From the NCBI RefSeq assembly GCF_022919155.1, contig NZ_CP095045.1, positions 186,001 to 250,000 on the forward strand: 64,000 bases of DNA, read 5' to 3'. This document shows, piece by piece, positions 16,770 through 24,349 of this stretch. Each line of letters opens with the position of its first letter. The stretch's first letter is position 1. The position numbers and the translations under genes are program-made. Below the pieces are notes generated by a model. That model had not been told where the DNA came from, did no database searches, and saw nothing but the letters and a program-made list of their open reading frames with translations. Source of the stretch: Leucobacter allii. GTDB taxonomy: Bacteria; Actinomycetota; Actinomycetes; Actinomycetales; Microbacteriaceae.

Positions 16770-17590
16770 GCGGGGCGGGCGGGGCCGCGCCCGGTGCCGA
16801 GGCGGGCGCGGGATACCCGGGGCTCGCCGACGCGGTCGTCGTGGTGACGGGCGCGGCGGTCGGCCAGGGCGCCGCCACGGCCCGCCTGCTCGCCGCCGCC
16901 GGCGCGCGGGTCGTCGCGGTCGATCTCGGGCCGGCCCCGGCCGACCGGGGCGACGGCCGCATCTCGGTTCGGGGCCTCGACGTCGCGGACGAGGCCGGAT
17001 GGGCGGTCCTCGCCGCGGAGCTCGGCGAGCTCCTCGGCGGACGGCCGCTGCGCGGGCTCGTCAACAACGCCGGGATCACGCACCGCGCCGGACTCGCCGC
17101 GACCGGCCTGCTCGCGTGGGAACGGGTGCTCGCGGTGAATCTCACCGGTCCCATGCTCGGGATCCGGGCGCTCGCGCCGCTCATGGCCGCCGGATCGTCG
17201 ATCGTGAACGTCGGATCCGTGGCCGGGCTCACCGCGCACGCCACGGCGGCGTACACGGCGTCGAAGTGGGGGCTGCGCGGCCTCACGCACGTCGCCGCGA
17301 CCGAGTACGGCCCGCGGGGCATCCGCGTGAATATCGTGCATCCGGGCTTCATCGAGACGCCGATGACGGCGGACGCGCCGGCCGCGATGCGCGACGCCCA
17401 GCTGGAGCTCACGCCCCTGGAGCGCTTCGGCGACCCTGAGGAGGTCGCGCGGGTCACGGCCTTCCTGCTCTCCGACGCCGCCTCCTACGTCTCGGGCGCC
17501 GAGATCCCCGTCGACGGCGCGTTCGCGTCGTCCTCCGGCGCCAAGCTCATGGCCGACCGCATCGCCGGCGCGGGCGGCGCCGCTCGCTGA
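16766..17590 (+). CDS. Short-chain dehydrogenase/reductase
   Basis: A 274-residue classical SDR. TGAAVGQG is the cofactor glycine motif, NNAG is the structural motif, and the catalytic Ser (NVGSVAG) and YTASK complete the active site. VDLGP at the end of beta-2 has an Asp, which favours NAD(H). A 20-residue Ala/Gly-rich leader precedes the fold. It is the last gene of the seven-gene operon and probably oxidises an alcohol or dihydrodiol intermediate. It is convergent with the FAH gene at 17633. Confidence 0.9.
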   Translation: MSGAGGAAPGAEAGAGYPGLADAVVVVTGAAVGQGAATARLLAAAGARVVAVDLGPAPADRGDGRISVRGLDVADEAGWAVLAAELGELLGGRPLRGLVNNAGITHRAGLAATGLLAWERVLAVNLTGPMLGIRALAPLMAAGSSIVNVGSVAGLTAHATAAYTASKWGLRGLTHVAATEYGPRGIRVNIVHPGFIETPMTADAPAAMRDAQLELTPLERFGDPEEVARVTAFLLSDAASYVSGAEIPVDGAFASSSGAKLMADRIAGAGGAAR

Positions 17591-17632
17591 GGCGATCGGG
17601 CCGCGCCGCCCGGCCGCTTTCCGCACCCCCGC

Positions 17633-18640
17633 TCACCCCTGCGGCGGCGCGACGCAGCGGTTCCGTTGCCGCCCGAGTCCCGTGATGCTCGCCTCCATGA
17701 CATCGCCCGGGCGCAGCCAGCGGTTGCCGTGGTGCCCCGCGTTCCCCGCGGGTGAGCCGGTGAGGATCAGATCCCCGGGCGAGAGCGCGGTCGCGTGCGA
17801 CGCCGCGCTGATGAGGGCGGGGATGTCATGGATGATGTCCGAGACCCGCTCGTCCTGCATCGTCTCGCCGTTGACGCGCAGCTCGAGCCGCAGCTCCCGG
17901 TGATCGGCGACGAAGCGGCGGGGCACGAGCAGCGGGCCCGTCGGGAAGAAACCCGGGCGGTTCTTCGAGAGCAGGAAATCGGTCATCGGGAAGCCCGGAC
18001 GCCGCATGACGTCCCGCAGCGAGATGTCGTTCGACATCGTGTACCCCGCGACGTGGTCCATGGCGTCGGCCGGGTCCACGAGGTGGGCGCGCTTGCCGAT
18101 CACGACGGCCAGCTCCAGCTCCCAGTCGTGCTCGCGGCCGGGGCCCCAGAGCGGCACGTCGTCGTGCGCGCCCGACAGCGCGGAGGGGAGCCCGGTGAAG
18201 AAGAACGGGCCGTCGGCGCTCGCGCGGGCCTTCGCCTGCGCGTCCGCCTCCCGCCGGAGCTCGGCCTCCGGCCGCGTGTCGCCCGCGTTGCGGAGGGTGG
18301 AGACCACGATCTGCTGGACGTGCCGGTGGTAGTTCGCCCCGGCGCACAGGATCTGCGCGGGGGCGTGGGGCGGCAGCGGGCGCAGGGCGGCCAGCGGCGC
18401 GCCGGCGCCGAGCGCGACCGCGGACTCCGCGGCTCCGGCTCCCGCGGCGCTGGACGTCAGCTCCGCGACCGCGGCGGCGACGCGCGCCTCGCCGGCCTCC
18501 CAATCGGCCAGCAGCGCGTCCACGGTCAGCTCCGGCCCGCCGATCCGCCGCAGATCGTAGGCCGTCCCGTCGACGACGACGGCGGGGAAGGGGCCGGCGG
18601 CATCCGCGAAGGTGCCGAGCGCCCACGCCGGGGCGCTCAC
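17633..18640 (-). CDS. Fumarylacetoacetate hydrolase-family protein (second copy)
   Basis: A 335-residue FAH-fold enzyme. HDWELELAVVIGK, YTMSNDIS and SKNRPGFFPTGPLLVPRRFV give the metal and Lys residues; GSPAGNAG closes the site. It shares long blocks with the FAH protein at 12558 (HDWELELAVVIG, LISAAS, TGSPAGN), so the two are paralogs from related operons. The GTG at 18640 overlaps the stop of the upstream monooxygenase by four bases. Together with that gene it forms a minus-strand pair facing the main operon, perhaps a parallel branch for a related substrate. Confidence 0.87.
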   Translation of the reverse strand: MSAPAWALGTFADAAGPFPAVVVDGTAYDLRRIGGPELTVDALLADWEAGEARVAAAVAELTSSAAGAGAAESAVALGAGAPLAALRPLPPHAPAQILCAGANYHRHVQQIVVSTLRNAGDTRPEAELRREADAQAKARASADGPFFFTGLPSALSGAHDDVPLWGPGREHDWELELAVVIGKRAHLVDPADAMDHVAGYTMSNDISLRDVMRRPGFPMTDFLLSKNRPGFFPTGPLLVPRRFVADHRELRLELRVNGETMQDERVSDIIHDIPALISAASHATALSPGDLILTGSPAGNAGHHGNRWLRPGDVMEASITGLGRQRNRCVAPPQG

Positions 18641-19767
18641 GCGGGAACGCTCACGAGCTCGGCGACTCGGCGCATCAGCCCGGGCACGTCGGCGTCGCGG
18701 TCGCCGTCGATGAGCCAGCGGCCGAGCTGCACGGAAGCCTCGACGACGGCGGTCGCGCGGGGGAGCCGCCTGGCGTGGAACTCCTCCCAGACGTCCTCGA
18801 GCCGCGCGCGGTCGAGCAGCAGCTCCGCGAGCACGAGCGCGTCCTCGCCCGCCTGCGCCGCGCCCTGCGCGATGGTGGGCGGACAGCTGTGCGCCGCCTC
18901 GCCGATGAGCACCACGCGACCGCGGTGCCACGGCCCGGGCACGACGTGGTGGGTGAACTGGGTGTAGTTGATCTGGGTCGCCTCGGGGAGGGAGCGGCGG
19001 ATCTCGTCCCACGGACCGCCGTAGGCGCGTGCGAGGCGCGCCATCTCCGCGGCGCACTCCGCCGGGCCGAACCCCCGCGTATCCCGCGCCGCCTCCACGA
19101 AATAGGCGTAGATCGCGTCAGGGGCCGTCGGGCAGTAGCCCGCGAGGTAGGCGGGGCCGCCGTAGTAGAGGTCCGTGCGGGTGATCTCGGCGGGCCGCGG
19201 CACCGAGGCGCGCCACGCGCCCATGCCCATCGGCTCGGGCCCCACGTCGATCCCGAGCTCCCGCCGGATCGCCGAGTGGAGCCCATCGGCGCCGATGAGG
19301 AGGTCGTAGTCGCCGCGGCCGCCGTCCCCGTACGCGACGGTGACCCGCTCGGCGTTCTGGGAGAAACCCGTGACGGGGGCGCCGAAGCGGACGCGCGCGC
19401 CGACCTCCTCGGCGCGCGCGAGCAGGATCTCCGCGAGCGCGGGCCGGTGCATGCCGGTCGTCGCGGGGAGGTCGGGGCCCCCGGTCCGCGCGTCCGGGAT
19501 CGTGGCGAGGACCTCGGCGCCCGGGCCGGGTGCGCGCAGCGCGGTCTCGTCGAAGGAGTAGCCCGCGCGCTCCACCTGCTGCCACACGCCGAGCTCGCGC
19601 AGCACGCGCAGCAGGTTGCCCTGCAGGGTGATGCCGGAGCCGAGCGCCGAGAGCGAGTCCTTGCGCTCGAAGACGTCGACCTCGACGCCCTGCTCGGCCA
19701 GGTGGATCGCCGCCGCCGTGCCGGCGATGCCGGCGCCGGCGATCGCGACGCGTGAAACTGCGCTCAT
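18637..19767 (-). CDS. FAD-dependent monooxygenase (paralog of 14575)
   Basis: A 376-residue flavin monooxygenase. GAGIAG, LIGADGLHSAIRR and LIGEAAHSCPPTIAQGA are the three flavin motifs. In the last, the usual GD is GE, a conservative change at the ribityl-binding acid. It is very similar throughout to the protein encoded at 14575. The ATG at 19767 has GGAGGT nine bases upstream and gives the normal N-terminus (MSAVSRVAIAG). It heads a two-gene minus-strand operon with the FAH gene. Upstream lies a minus-strand copy of the shared GATACCC-type element. Confidence 0.88.
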   Translation of the reverse strand: MSAVSRVAIAGAGIAGTAAAIHLAEQGVEVDVFERKDSLSALGSGITLQGNLLRVLRELGVWQQVERAGYSFDETALRAPGPGAEVLATIPDARTGGPDLPATTGMHRPALAEILLARAEEVGARVRFGAPVTGFSQNAERVTVAYGDGGRGDYDLLIGADGLHSAIRRELGIDVGPEPMGMGAWRASVPRPAEITRTDLYYGGPAYLAGYCPTAPDAIYAYFVEAARDTRGFGPAECAAEMARLARAYGGPWDEIRRSLPEATQINYTQFTHHVVPGPWHRGRVVLIGEAAHSCPPTIAQGAAQAGEDALVLAELLLDRARLEDVWEEFHARRLPRATAVVEASVQLGRWLIDGDRDADVPGLMRRVAELVSVPA

Positions 19768-19841
19768 GCTGCGTGACCTCCGTGAGTCCGTGGAAGCGAC
19801 GGCGCCCGGAGTCCCCGGAACGCCGTCGTCTGGGTACCTGC

Positions 19842-19904
19842 AGTGAAGCATCGGGAGCCGTCGCCCGGGAAGGCGCAAAGCCCGATACCGGGCATCACGA
19901 TCCC
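19842..19904 (-). promoter_or_regulatory. Shared operator (minus strand) upstream of monooxygenase/FAH pair
   Basis: Minus-strand element GGGATCGTGATGCCCGGTAT at 19885-19904 resembles the one at 10073. A dyad GGGCATC-N9-GATGCCC lies on it. A TTCACT box 37 nt downstream (19842-19847) is the weakest -10 of the set. Confidence 0.4.
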
Positions 19905-19921
19905 CGATGCCCGTCCCCGCG

Positions 19922-20824
19922 TCAGCCCGTCGCGGGGGCGAAGAGGTCCGTGAGCAGCGTGCGGAGCCACAGATGCCCCGAGTCCGAGGCGCGCGCCGGG
20001 TGCCACCACGCCATCTCGCGGATCGCCGCGAGCTCCGGTTCGACCGCGATCTCGTGGATGTCCACGATGCGCCGCACCCGCTCGAAGAGCTGCCGCTGCA
20101 CGAGCCCGAGACGGTCCGTGCCGGTGACCGCCCACGGCACCGCCAGGAAGCTGTCCACCGTCACGCGGCGGGCGTCGTCCATGATCACCTCGCCGAGACC
20201 GTTGGCCGCGAAGACGTTCAACGCGTCCCTGCCGTAGACCGCGACCCACTGCGCCGCGGCGAGATCCGCGGAGCCCAGCGGGCTCCGCCGCGGGCGACCC
20301 CCCACGCACACCCAGCGATCGCGGAACACCTCGGCGCGGGCGAGCGGCAGCTCGAGGCTGTCCGGCATGAGCGCGAGGTCGACCTCGAGCAGCTGGTCGA
20401 CCTGCTCGGCGGGGTCGAGCGGCCGGATGCGCTCGAAGGACAGCCGCGCGTTCGGCGCGGCCTCCGCGACGGCCGCCACGAGGCGCGGCGCCACGACGGT
20501 GGTGGTGAGATCCGAGGAGAGGATCCGGAACTCCCGCGTCGCGGTGCGGGGATCGAAGGCGGGGCGCTCGATGAAGGTGCGCTCGATGGCGCGCAGCAGC
20601 TCGGGCATCTCCAGCGACAGATCCTGCGCGAGCGGGGTGAGCTCGTAGCGTCCCTGCGTGCGCACGAGCAGCTCGTCGCCGAAGTGCGCGCGCAGCTTGC
20701 GCAGCGCCGCGCTCATGGTGGGCTGGCTGACCATCAGGCGCTCCGCGGCCCGCGTCACATTGCGCTCCGCCAGCAGCGCGCCGAGCGACACGAGCAGATT
20801 CAGATCCGTCGTTTCCAACCGCAT
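19922..20824 (-). CDS. LysR-family regulator, candidate master of the aromatic regulon
   Basis: A 300-residue LysR protein beginning TDLNLLVSLGALLAERNVTRAAERL. It has the same branch signature as the regulators at 8358 and 27603. The helix-turn-helix covers about residues 20-65. GGAGGG lies nine bases before the ATG. It is divergent from the kinase/enolase operon and upstream on the same strand from the monooxygenase/FAH pair, with a copy of the shared element on each side. That makes it the best candidate to bind the element, though the LysR at 8358 is not excluded. Confidence 0.88.
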   Translation of the reverse strand: MRLETTDLNLLVSLGALLAERNVTRAAERLMVSQPTMSAALRKLRAHFGDELLVRTQGRYELTPLAQDLSLEMPELLRAIERTFIERPAFDPRTATREFRILSSDLTTTVVAPRLVAAVAEAAPNARLSFERIRPLDPAEQVDQLLEVDLALMPDSLELPLARAEVFRDRWVCVGGRPRRSPLGSADLAAAQWVAVYGRDALNVFAANGLGEVIMDDARRVTVDSFLAVPWAVTGTDRLGLVQRQLFERVRRIVDIHEIAVEPELAAIREMAWWHPARASDSGHLWLRTLLTDLFAPATG

Positions 20825-20881
20825 GGCCGTGCCCTCCGCTCGCGCCGGTCCGCTCCGCGGACCCCGGCGTCCCGACTATTC

Positions 20882-20943
20882 CGCATGACGATACCCACCA
20901 TAGTGATGCGCGTCTTCCCCGCCGCACCGGGTTCGTCCAGCAT
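20882..20943 (+). promoter_or_regulatory. Shared operator plus -10 of kinase/enolase operon
   Basis: Element CGCATGACGATACCCACCAT at 20882-20901. A CAGCAT-GGA -10 starts at 20938, 36 nt downstream, exactly as in the MFS promoter at 6873. It lies in the divergent gap with the LysR gene. Confidence 0.55.
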
Positions 20944-20982
20944 GGAGAGCGTCCCCGCACCGACGCAGGAAGGCCGCCGCCG

Positions 20983-21033
20983 ATGACGCATCTCGCCCCC
21001 CTCGCCCGCCCGGCCCCCGCGCACCGATCCTGA
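20983..21033 (+). CDS. Possible 16-residue leader peptide
   Basis: ATG at 20983 with a good AGGAAGG nine bases upstream encodes MTHLAPLARPAPAHRS. Its TGA overlaps the next ATG as TGATG. The kinase gene itself has no visible Shine-Dalgarno sequence, so ribosomes may reach it only by re-initiation after this ORF. The peptide has no amino-acid run typical of an attenuator. Confidence 0.45.
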   Translation: MTHLAPLARPAPAHRS

Positions 21034-22103
21034 TGCCGGGCACCGCCGAACCGCGCCTCCTCGACCCCGAGGCGGCGATCGCCTGGCTGCGCCGCGCCGG
21101 CGTCGTCCCCTCCGCCGCGACGGCGCGGGCGCGCGAGCTCGCCGGCGGCGTCTCGAACGTCGTCATCGGGGTCGCGTGGGATGAGGCCGCGGGCGAGGTC
21201 GGCTCGGCCGCCGGCCGCCGAGCCGTCGTGAAGCAGTCGCTGCCCGTGCTCCGCGTGGCGGAGCGGTGGGAGTACGACCGGGCGCGCATCGTCACGGAGC
21301 GCCTCGCGATGTCGGCGCTCGCCGCGCTCGTGCCCGGGCGCGTCCCCCGCGTGCTCGCCTGGGACGACGCGGAGTTCGCGTTCGCCATGACCATGGCCCC
21401 CGGGGCCGGCGGCACCTGGAAGGACCGCCTGCGCGCCGGCGTCCTCGATCCCGGGACCGCCGCCGACGCCGGCGCGCTCCTCGGGACGATCCAGCGCCGC
21501 TCCGCGGCCGAGCTGGCGGGCGGCGGCGCGCAGCGCCTCGCCGCCCTCGCCGACCGCACGACCCTCGTGCAGGGGCGCACCGATCCGTTCCACCGCGTCG
21601 CCGCGGAGCGCAACCCCGATGTCGCCGAGGCGCTGCGAGCGGACGCCGCGAGACTCGAGTCGCGCGCCGCGGTGCTCGCGCTCGGCGACTTCTCGCCGAA
21701 GAACCTCATCGTGGGAGACCGCGGCGTGCTCGCCCTCGACTTCGAGGTCGCCCACCTCGGCGACGCCGCGCTCGACCCGGCATTCATGCTCGCCCACCTC
21801 GTGCTCAAGTCGCTGCTGCTGCCGGGGGCGGACGCCGAGCTCGACGGCCTCGTGCGCGCGTTCTGGCAGGCGTACACGGCCGCAGCCGGGAGCGCGGCGG
21901 CCGCGGAGGCGGAGGTCGTCGGCGAGCTCGGCTGCCTGCTGCTCGCCCGTGTGGACGGCAAGTCCCCGGTCGAATACCTCGGCGCGCGCGGCCCGTCCGT
22001 GCGCGCCGCGGCGAAGCTGCTGCTGCGCGAGCAGGGCGGCGGATCGCCGATGGACGCCGCGGCCGCGGCGCGCCGCATCATCTCGAAGGAGTGGACCGCA
22101 TGA
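21033..22103 (+). CDS. Phosphotransferase (APH/MtnK-like kinase fold)
   Basis: A 356-residue kinase-fold protein. LGDFSPKNLIV is the catalytic loop (Brenner-type motif with Asp and Asn), and VLALDFEVAHLGDAALD supplies the metal-binding Asp. The N-terminal lobe has a Gly-rich loop (GGVSNVVI) and a Lys in RRAVVKQSL. The pattern is closest to methylthioribose kinase and aminoglycoside-type phosphotransferases, which phosphorylate small hydroxylated molecules with ATP. The ATG is coupled to the 16-residue ORF upstream and the stop overlaps the enolase-like gene (ATGA). The substrate is unknown; the operon implies a small hydroxy acid or sugar acid. Confidence 0.82.
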   Translation: MPGTAEPRLLDPEAAIAWLRRAGVVPSAATARARELAGGVSNVVIGVAWDEAAGEVGSAAGRRAVVKQSLPVLRVAERWEYDRARIVTERLAMSALAALVPGRVPRVLAWDDAEFAFAMTMAPGAGGTWKDRLRAGVLDPGTAADAGALLGTIQRRSAAELAGGGAQRLAALADRTTLVQGRTDPFHRVAAERNPDVAEALRADAARLESRAAVLALGDFSPKNLIVGDRGVLALDFEVAHLGDAALDPAFMLAHLVLKSLLLPGADAELDGLVRAFWQAYTAAAGSAAAAEAEVVGELGCLLLARVDGKSPVEYLGARGPSVRAAAKLLLREQGGGSPMDAAAAARRIISKEWTA

Positions 22104-23386
22104 CCATCACCATCACCCGCGCCGTCGGCCGCGAGATCCTCGACTCGCGGGGGCGCCCCACCGTGGAGGCCGAGCTCGAGCTCGACGACGGCCGGATCGT
22201 CGCGGCGAGCGTCCCCTCCGGAGCGTCGACCGGCTCGCACGAGGCGGTCGAACGGCGCGACGGCGACCCCGCCCGCTACCGCGGGCTCGGGGTGCGCGAC
22301 GCCGCGGCCGCGATCGGCGCGGAGATCGATCCCGTGCTGCGCGGGCTGCCCGCGATCGGCGCCGTCATCGACCGCGTGCTGCTCGAGCTCGACGGCACGC
22401 CGGGCAAGAGCCGGCTCGGGGCGAACGCCGTGCTCGCGGTGTCCCTCGCCGCGGCGCGCGCGGAGGCCCTGGTCGCCGGGGTGCCGCTCTGGCGCCATCT
22501 CGCCGGGCCCGAGCCGCTGCTGCCGCTGCCGATGGTCAACATGATCAGCGGCGGGCTGCACGCCGGGCGCCAGCTCGACTTCCAGGACTTCCTCGTGATG
22601 CCGGTCGGCGCCGAGAGCTACCGGCAGGCGCTCGAGTGGACGGGCGACGTGCACGCCGCGCTCGCCGAGGAGCTGGCGGCGCGCGGCCATTCCCTGCTGA
22701 AGGCGGACGAGGGGGGCTTCGGCCCGGCGCTCGGATCGAACCGCGAGGCGCTCGACGTGCTGGACGCCGCCGTCGAGCGCGCGGGGCGCGCGCTCGGGAG
22801 CGAGATCGCCTACGCCGTGGACGTCGCGTCCACCCACTTCCACGATCCCGCGGGCGGAACCTACCGGCTCCGCAGCGAGGATCGCGAGCTGAGCGCGAGC
22901 GGCATGGTGCGCCTGCTCGAGCGGATGGTCGCCGAGCACCCCGTGATCTCCATCGAGGACGGCCTGGCGGAGGACGACTGGGAGCACTGGCCCGAGCTCG
23001 TCGCGCGGCTCGGGGACCGCGTGCAGATCGTCGGCGACGACCTCTTCGTCACCCATCCCGCCCGGGTCCGCCGGGGTGTCGAGACGGGAGCGGCGAACGC
23101 CGTGCTCGTGAAGATGAATCAGATCGGGACGATCACGGAGACCGCCGAGGTGGTCGAGCTCGCGCGGGCGCACCGCTTCGCGACCGTGATCTCCGCGCGC
23201 TCGGGGGAGACCGAGGATCCGGCGCTCGCCGATCTGGCCGTCGGCTGGCGCGGCGGGCAGATCAAGATCGGGTCCATCACCCAGTCCGAACGACTCGCGA
23301 AGTACAACCAGCTGCTGCGCATCGAGGAGGCGCTGGGCGACGCGGCCGTGTTCGCCGGACCCTCGGCCCTCGGGAGGACGTCGTGA
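22100..23386 (+). CDS. Enolase-superfamily protein with altered active site
   Basis: A 428-residue protein full-length to true enolases. It keeps the Ser-loop SGASTGSHEA, GGLHAG (His), ADEGGF (Glu), the metal Asp in YAVDVAS, SIEDGL (Glu), GDDLF (Asp), VKMNQIG (catalytic Lys) and QIKIGS (Lys). Two conserved residues differ. QEF, which carries a catalytic Glu, is QDF (Asp163), and the phosphate-contacting His of SHRSGETED is Ala366 (SARSGETED). It is embedded between a kinase and a dehydrogenase, with four-base overlaps on both sides. It is therefore unlikely to be the glycolytic enzyme and may dehydrate a different phosphorylated hydroxy acid. That role is inference. Confidence 0.85.
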   Translation: MTITITRAVGREILDSRGRPTVEAELELDDGRIVAASVPSGASTGSHEAVERRDGDPARYRGLGVRDAAAAIGAEIDPVLRGLPAIGAVIDRVLLELDGTPGKSRLGANAVLAVSLAAARAEALVAGVPLWRHLAGPEPLLPLPMVNMISGGLHAGRQLDFQDFLVMPVGAESYRQALEWTGDVHAALAEELAARGHSLLKADEGGFGPALGSNREALDVLDAAVERAGRALGSEIAYAVDVASTHFHDPAGGTYRLRSEDRELSASGMVRLLERMVAEHPVISIEDGLAEDDWEHWPELVARLGDRVQIVGDDLFVTHPARVRRGVETGAANAVLVKMNQIGTITETAEVVELARAHRFATVISARSGETEDPALADLAVGWRGGQIKIGSITQSERLAKYNQLLRIEEALGDAAVFAGPSALGRTS

Positions 23387-24330
23387 GCGCCTTCCGCGTC
23401 CTCATCACGGACTACACCTGGGACGACGCCTCGCGCGAGCGCGCGATCCTGGAGCCCCTCGGCGCCGAGGTGATCGAGGCGCCCGACGGCTCGGAGGAGA
23501 CGCTCGTCGCGCTCGCGCCCGGCGTCGACGCGATCCTCACCTGCTTCGCGCGGGTGACGGAGCGCGTGATCGACGCGGCGGGGCCCGGCCTCGCCGTCGT
23601 CGCGCGCTACGGCGTGGGCGTCGACAACATCGCCGTCGCGCACGCGCAGGCGCGCGGCGTCGCCGTGACGCGTGTGCCCGAGTACTGCGTCGACGAGGTC
23701 GCGGAGCACGCGCTCGCGCTCATGCTCGCGCTCGAACGCGGCCTCACCGTCTACGACCGCGACACCCGCAGCGGCGGGGCGGCGCTGCGCACGGGGCTCG
23801 GCACGCGCCGCATCGCCGGGCGCACCGTCGGCATCATCGGCGCGGGCCGGATCGGGGAGGCCCTGCGCACCCGGGTCGAGGCGCTCGGCATGACCGCCCT
23901 CGTCTACCACCCCTCGCGGCCGGATCCCGAGCGGTTGCGCGCCGTGCTGGGCGCCGCGGATTACGTCTCCCTGCACCTCCCGCTGCTGCCCGGCACGCAG
24001 GGGCTCGTCGACGCCGACTTCCTCGCCGCGATGCGCCCGGACGCCTTCCTCATCAACGCCTCGCGCGGGCCGCTCGTCGACACCGACGCCCTCGTGGCGG
24101 CGCTCCGCGACGGCCGGATCGCGGGGGCGGGGCTCGACGTCACCGATCCGGAGGATCTGCCGCCCGAGCACCCGCTCCGCGCCGAGCCCCGGGTGATCAT
24201 CACGCCGCACACCGCCTTCTACTCGGCCGAGTCGATCGCCTCGCTCGCCGAGCAGGCGGCCGCCTCGGTCGCCGCCGTGCTCGCCGGAGCGCGGCCGGCG
24301 TCGCTCGTCCCCGCCGTCGCCGAGGGGTGA
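23383..24330 (+). CDS. D-isomer-specific 2-hydroxyacid dehydrogenase
   Basis: A 315-residue NAD-dependent dehydrogenase of the SerA/GyaR type. GIIGAGRIGEAL is the Rossmann motif, and the catalytic residues Arg (NASRGPLVD), Glu (DPEDLPPEHPL) and His (TPHTAFYS) are all present. There is no C-terminal ACT domain, so it is shorter than SerA and closer to glyoxylate/hydroxypyruvate reductases. The GTG start overlaps the enolase-like stop (GTGA). It would oxidise or reduce a 2-hydroxy/2-keto acid linked to the kinase and enolase-like steps. It converges on the FAH gene with 19 bp between the stops. Confidence 0.9.
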   Translation: MSAFRVLITDYTWDDASRERAILEPLGAEVIEAPDGSEETLVALAPGVDAILTCFARVTERVIDAAGPGLAVVARYGVGVDNIAVAHAQARGVAVTRVPEYCVDEVAEHALALMLALERGLTVYDRDTRSGGAALRTGLGTRRIAGRTVGIIGAGRIGEALRTRVEALGMTALVYHPSRPDPERLRAVLGAADYVSLHLPLLPGTQGLVDADFLAAMRPDAFLINASRGPLVDTDALVAALRDGRIAGAGLDVTDPEDLPPEHPLRAEPRVIITPHTAFYSAESIASLAEQAAASVAAVLAGARPASLVPAVAEG

Positions 24331-24349
24331 CGGCGGGGAGGACGGGGGA

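Noticed and set aside
22100..23386. Reading the enolase homologue as the glycolytic enzyme
   Set aside because: Two invariant residues differ and the gene lies in a three-gene catabolic operon with a promoter shared with aromatic genes.
20983..24330. Reading the kinase/enolase/dehydrogenase set as phosphinothricin-type phosphonate biosynthesis
   Set aside because: That pathway also uses enolase and dehydrogenase homologues, but no PEP mutase or other phosphonate gene is present in the window.
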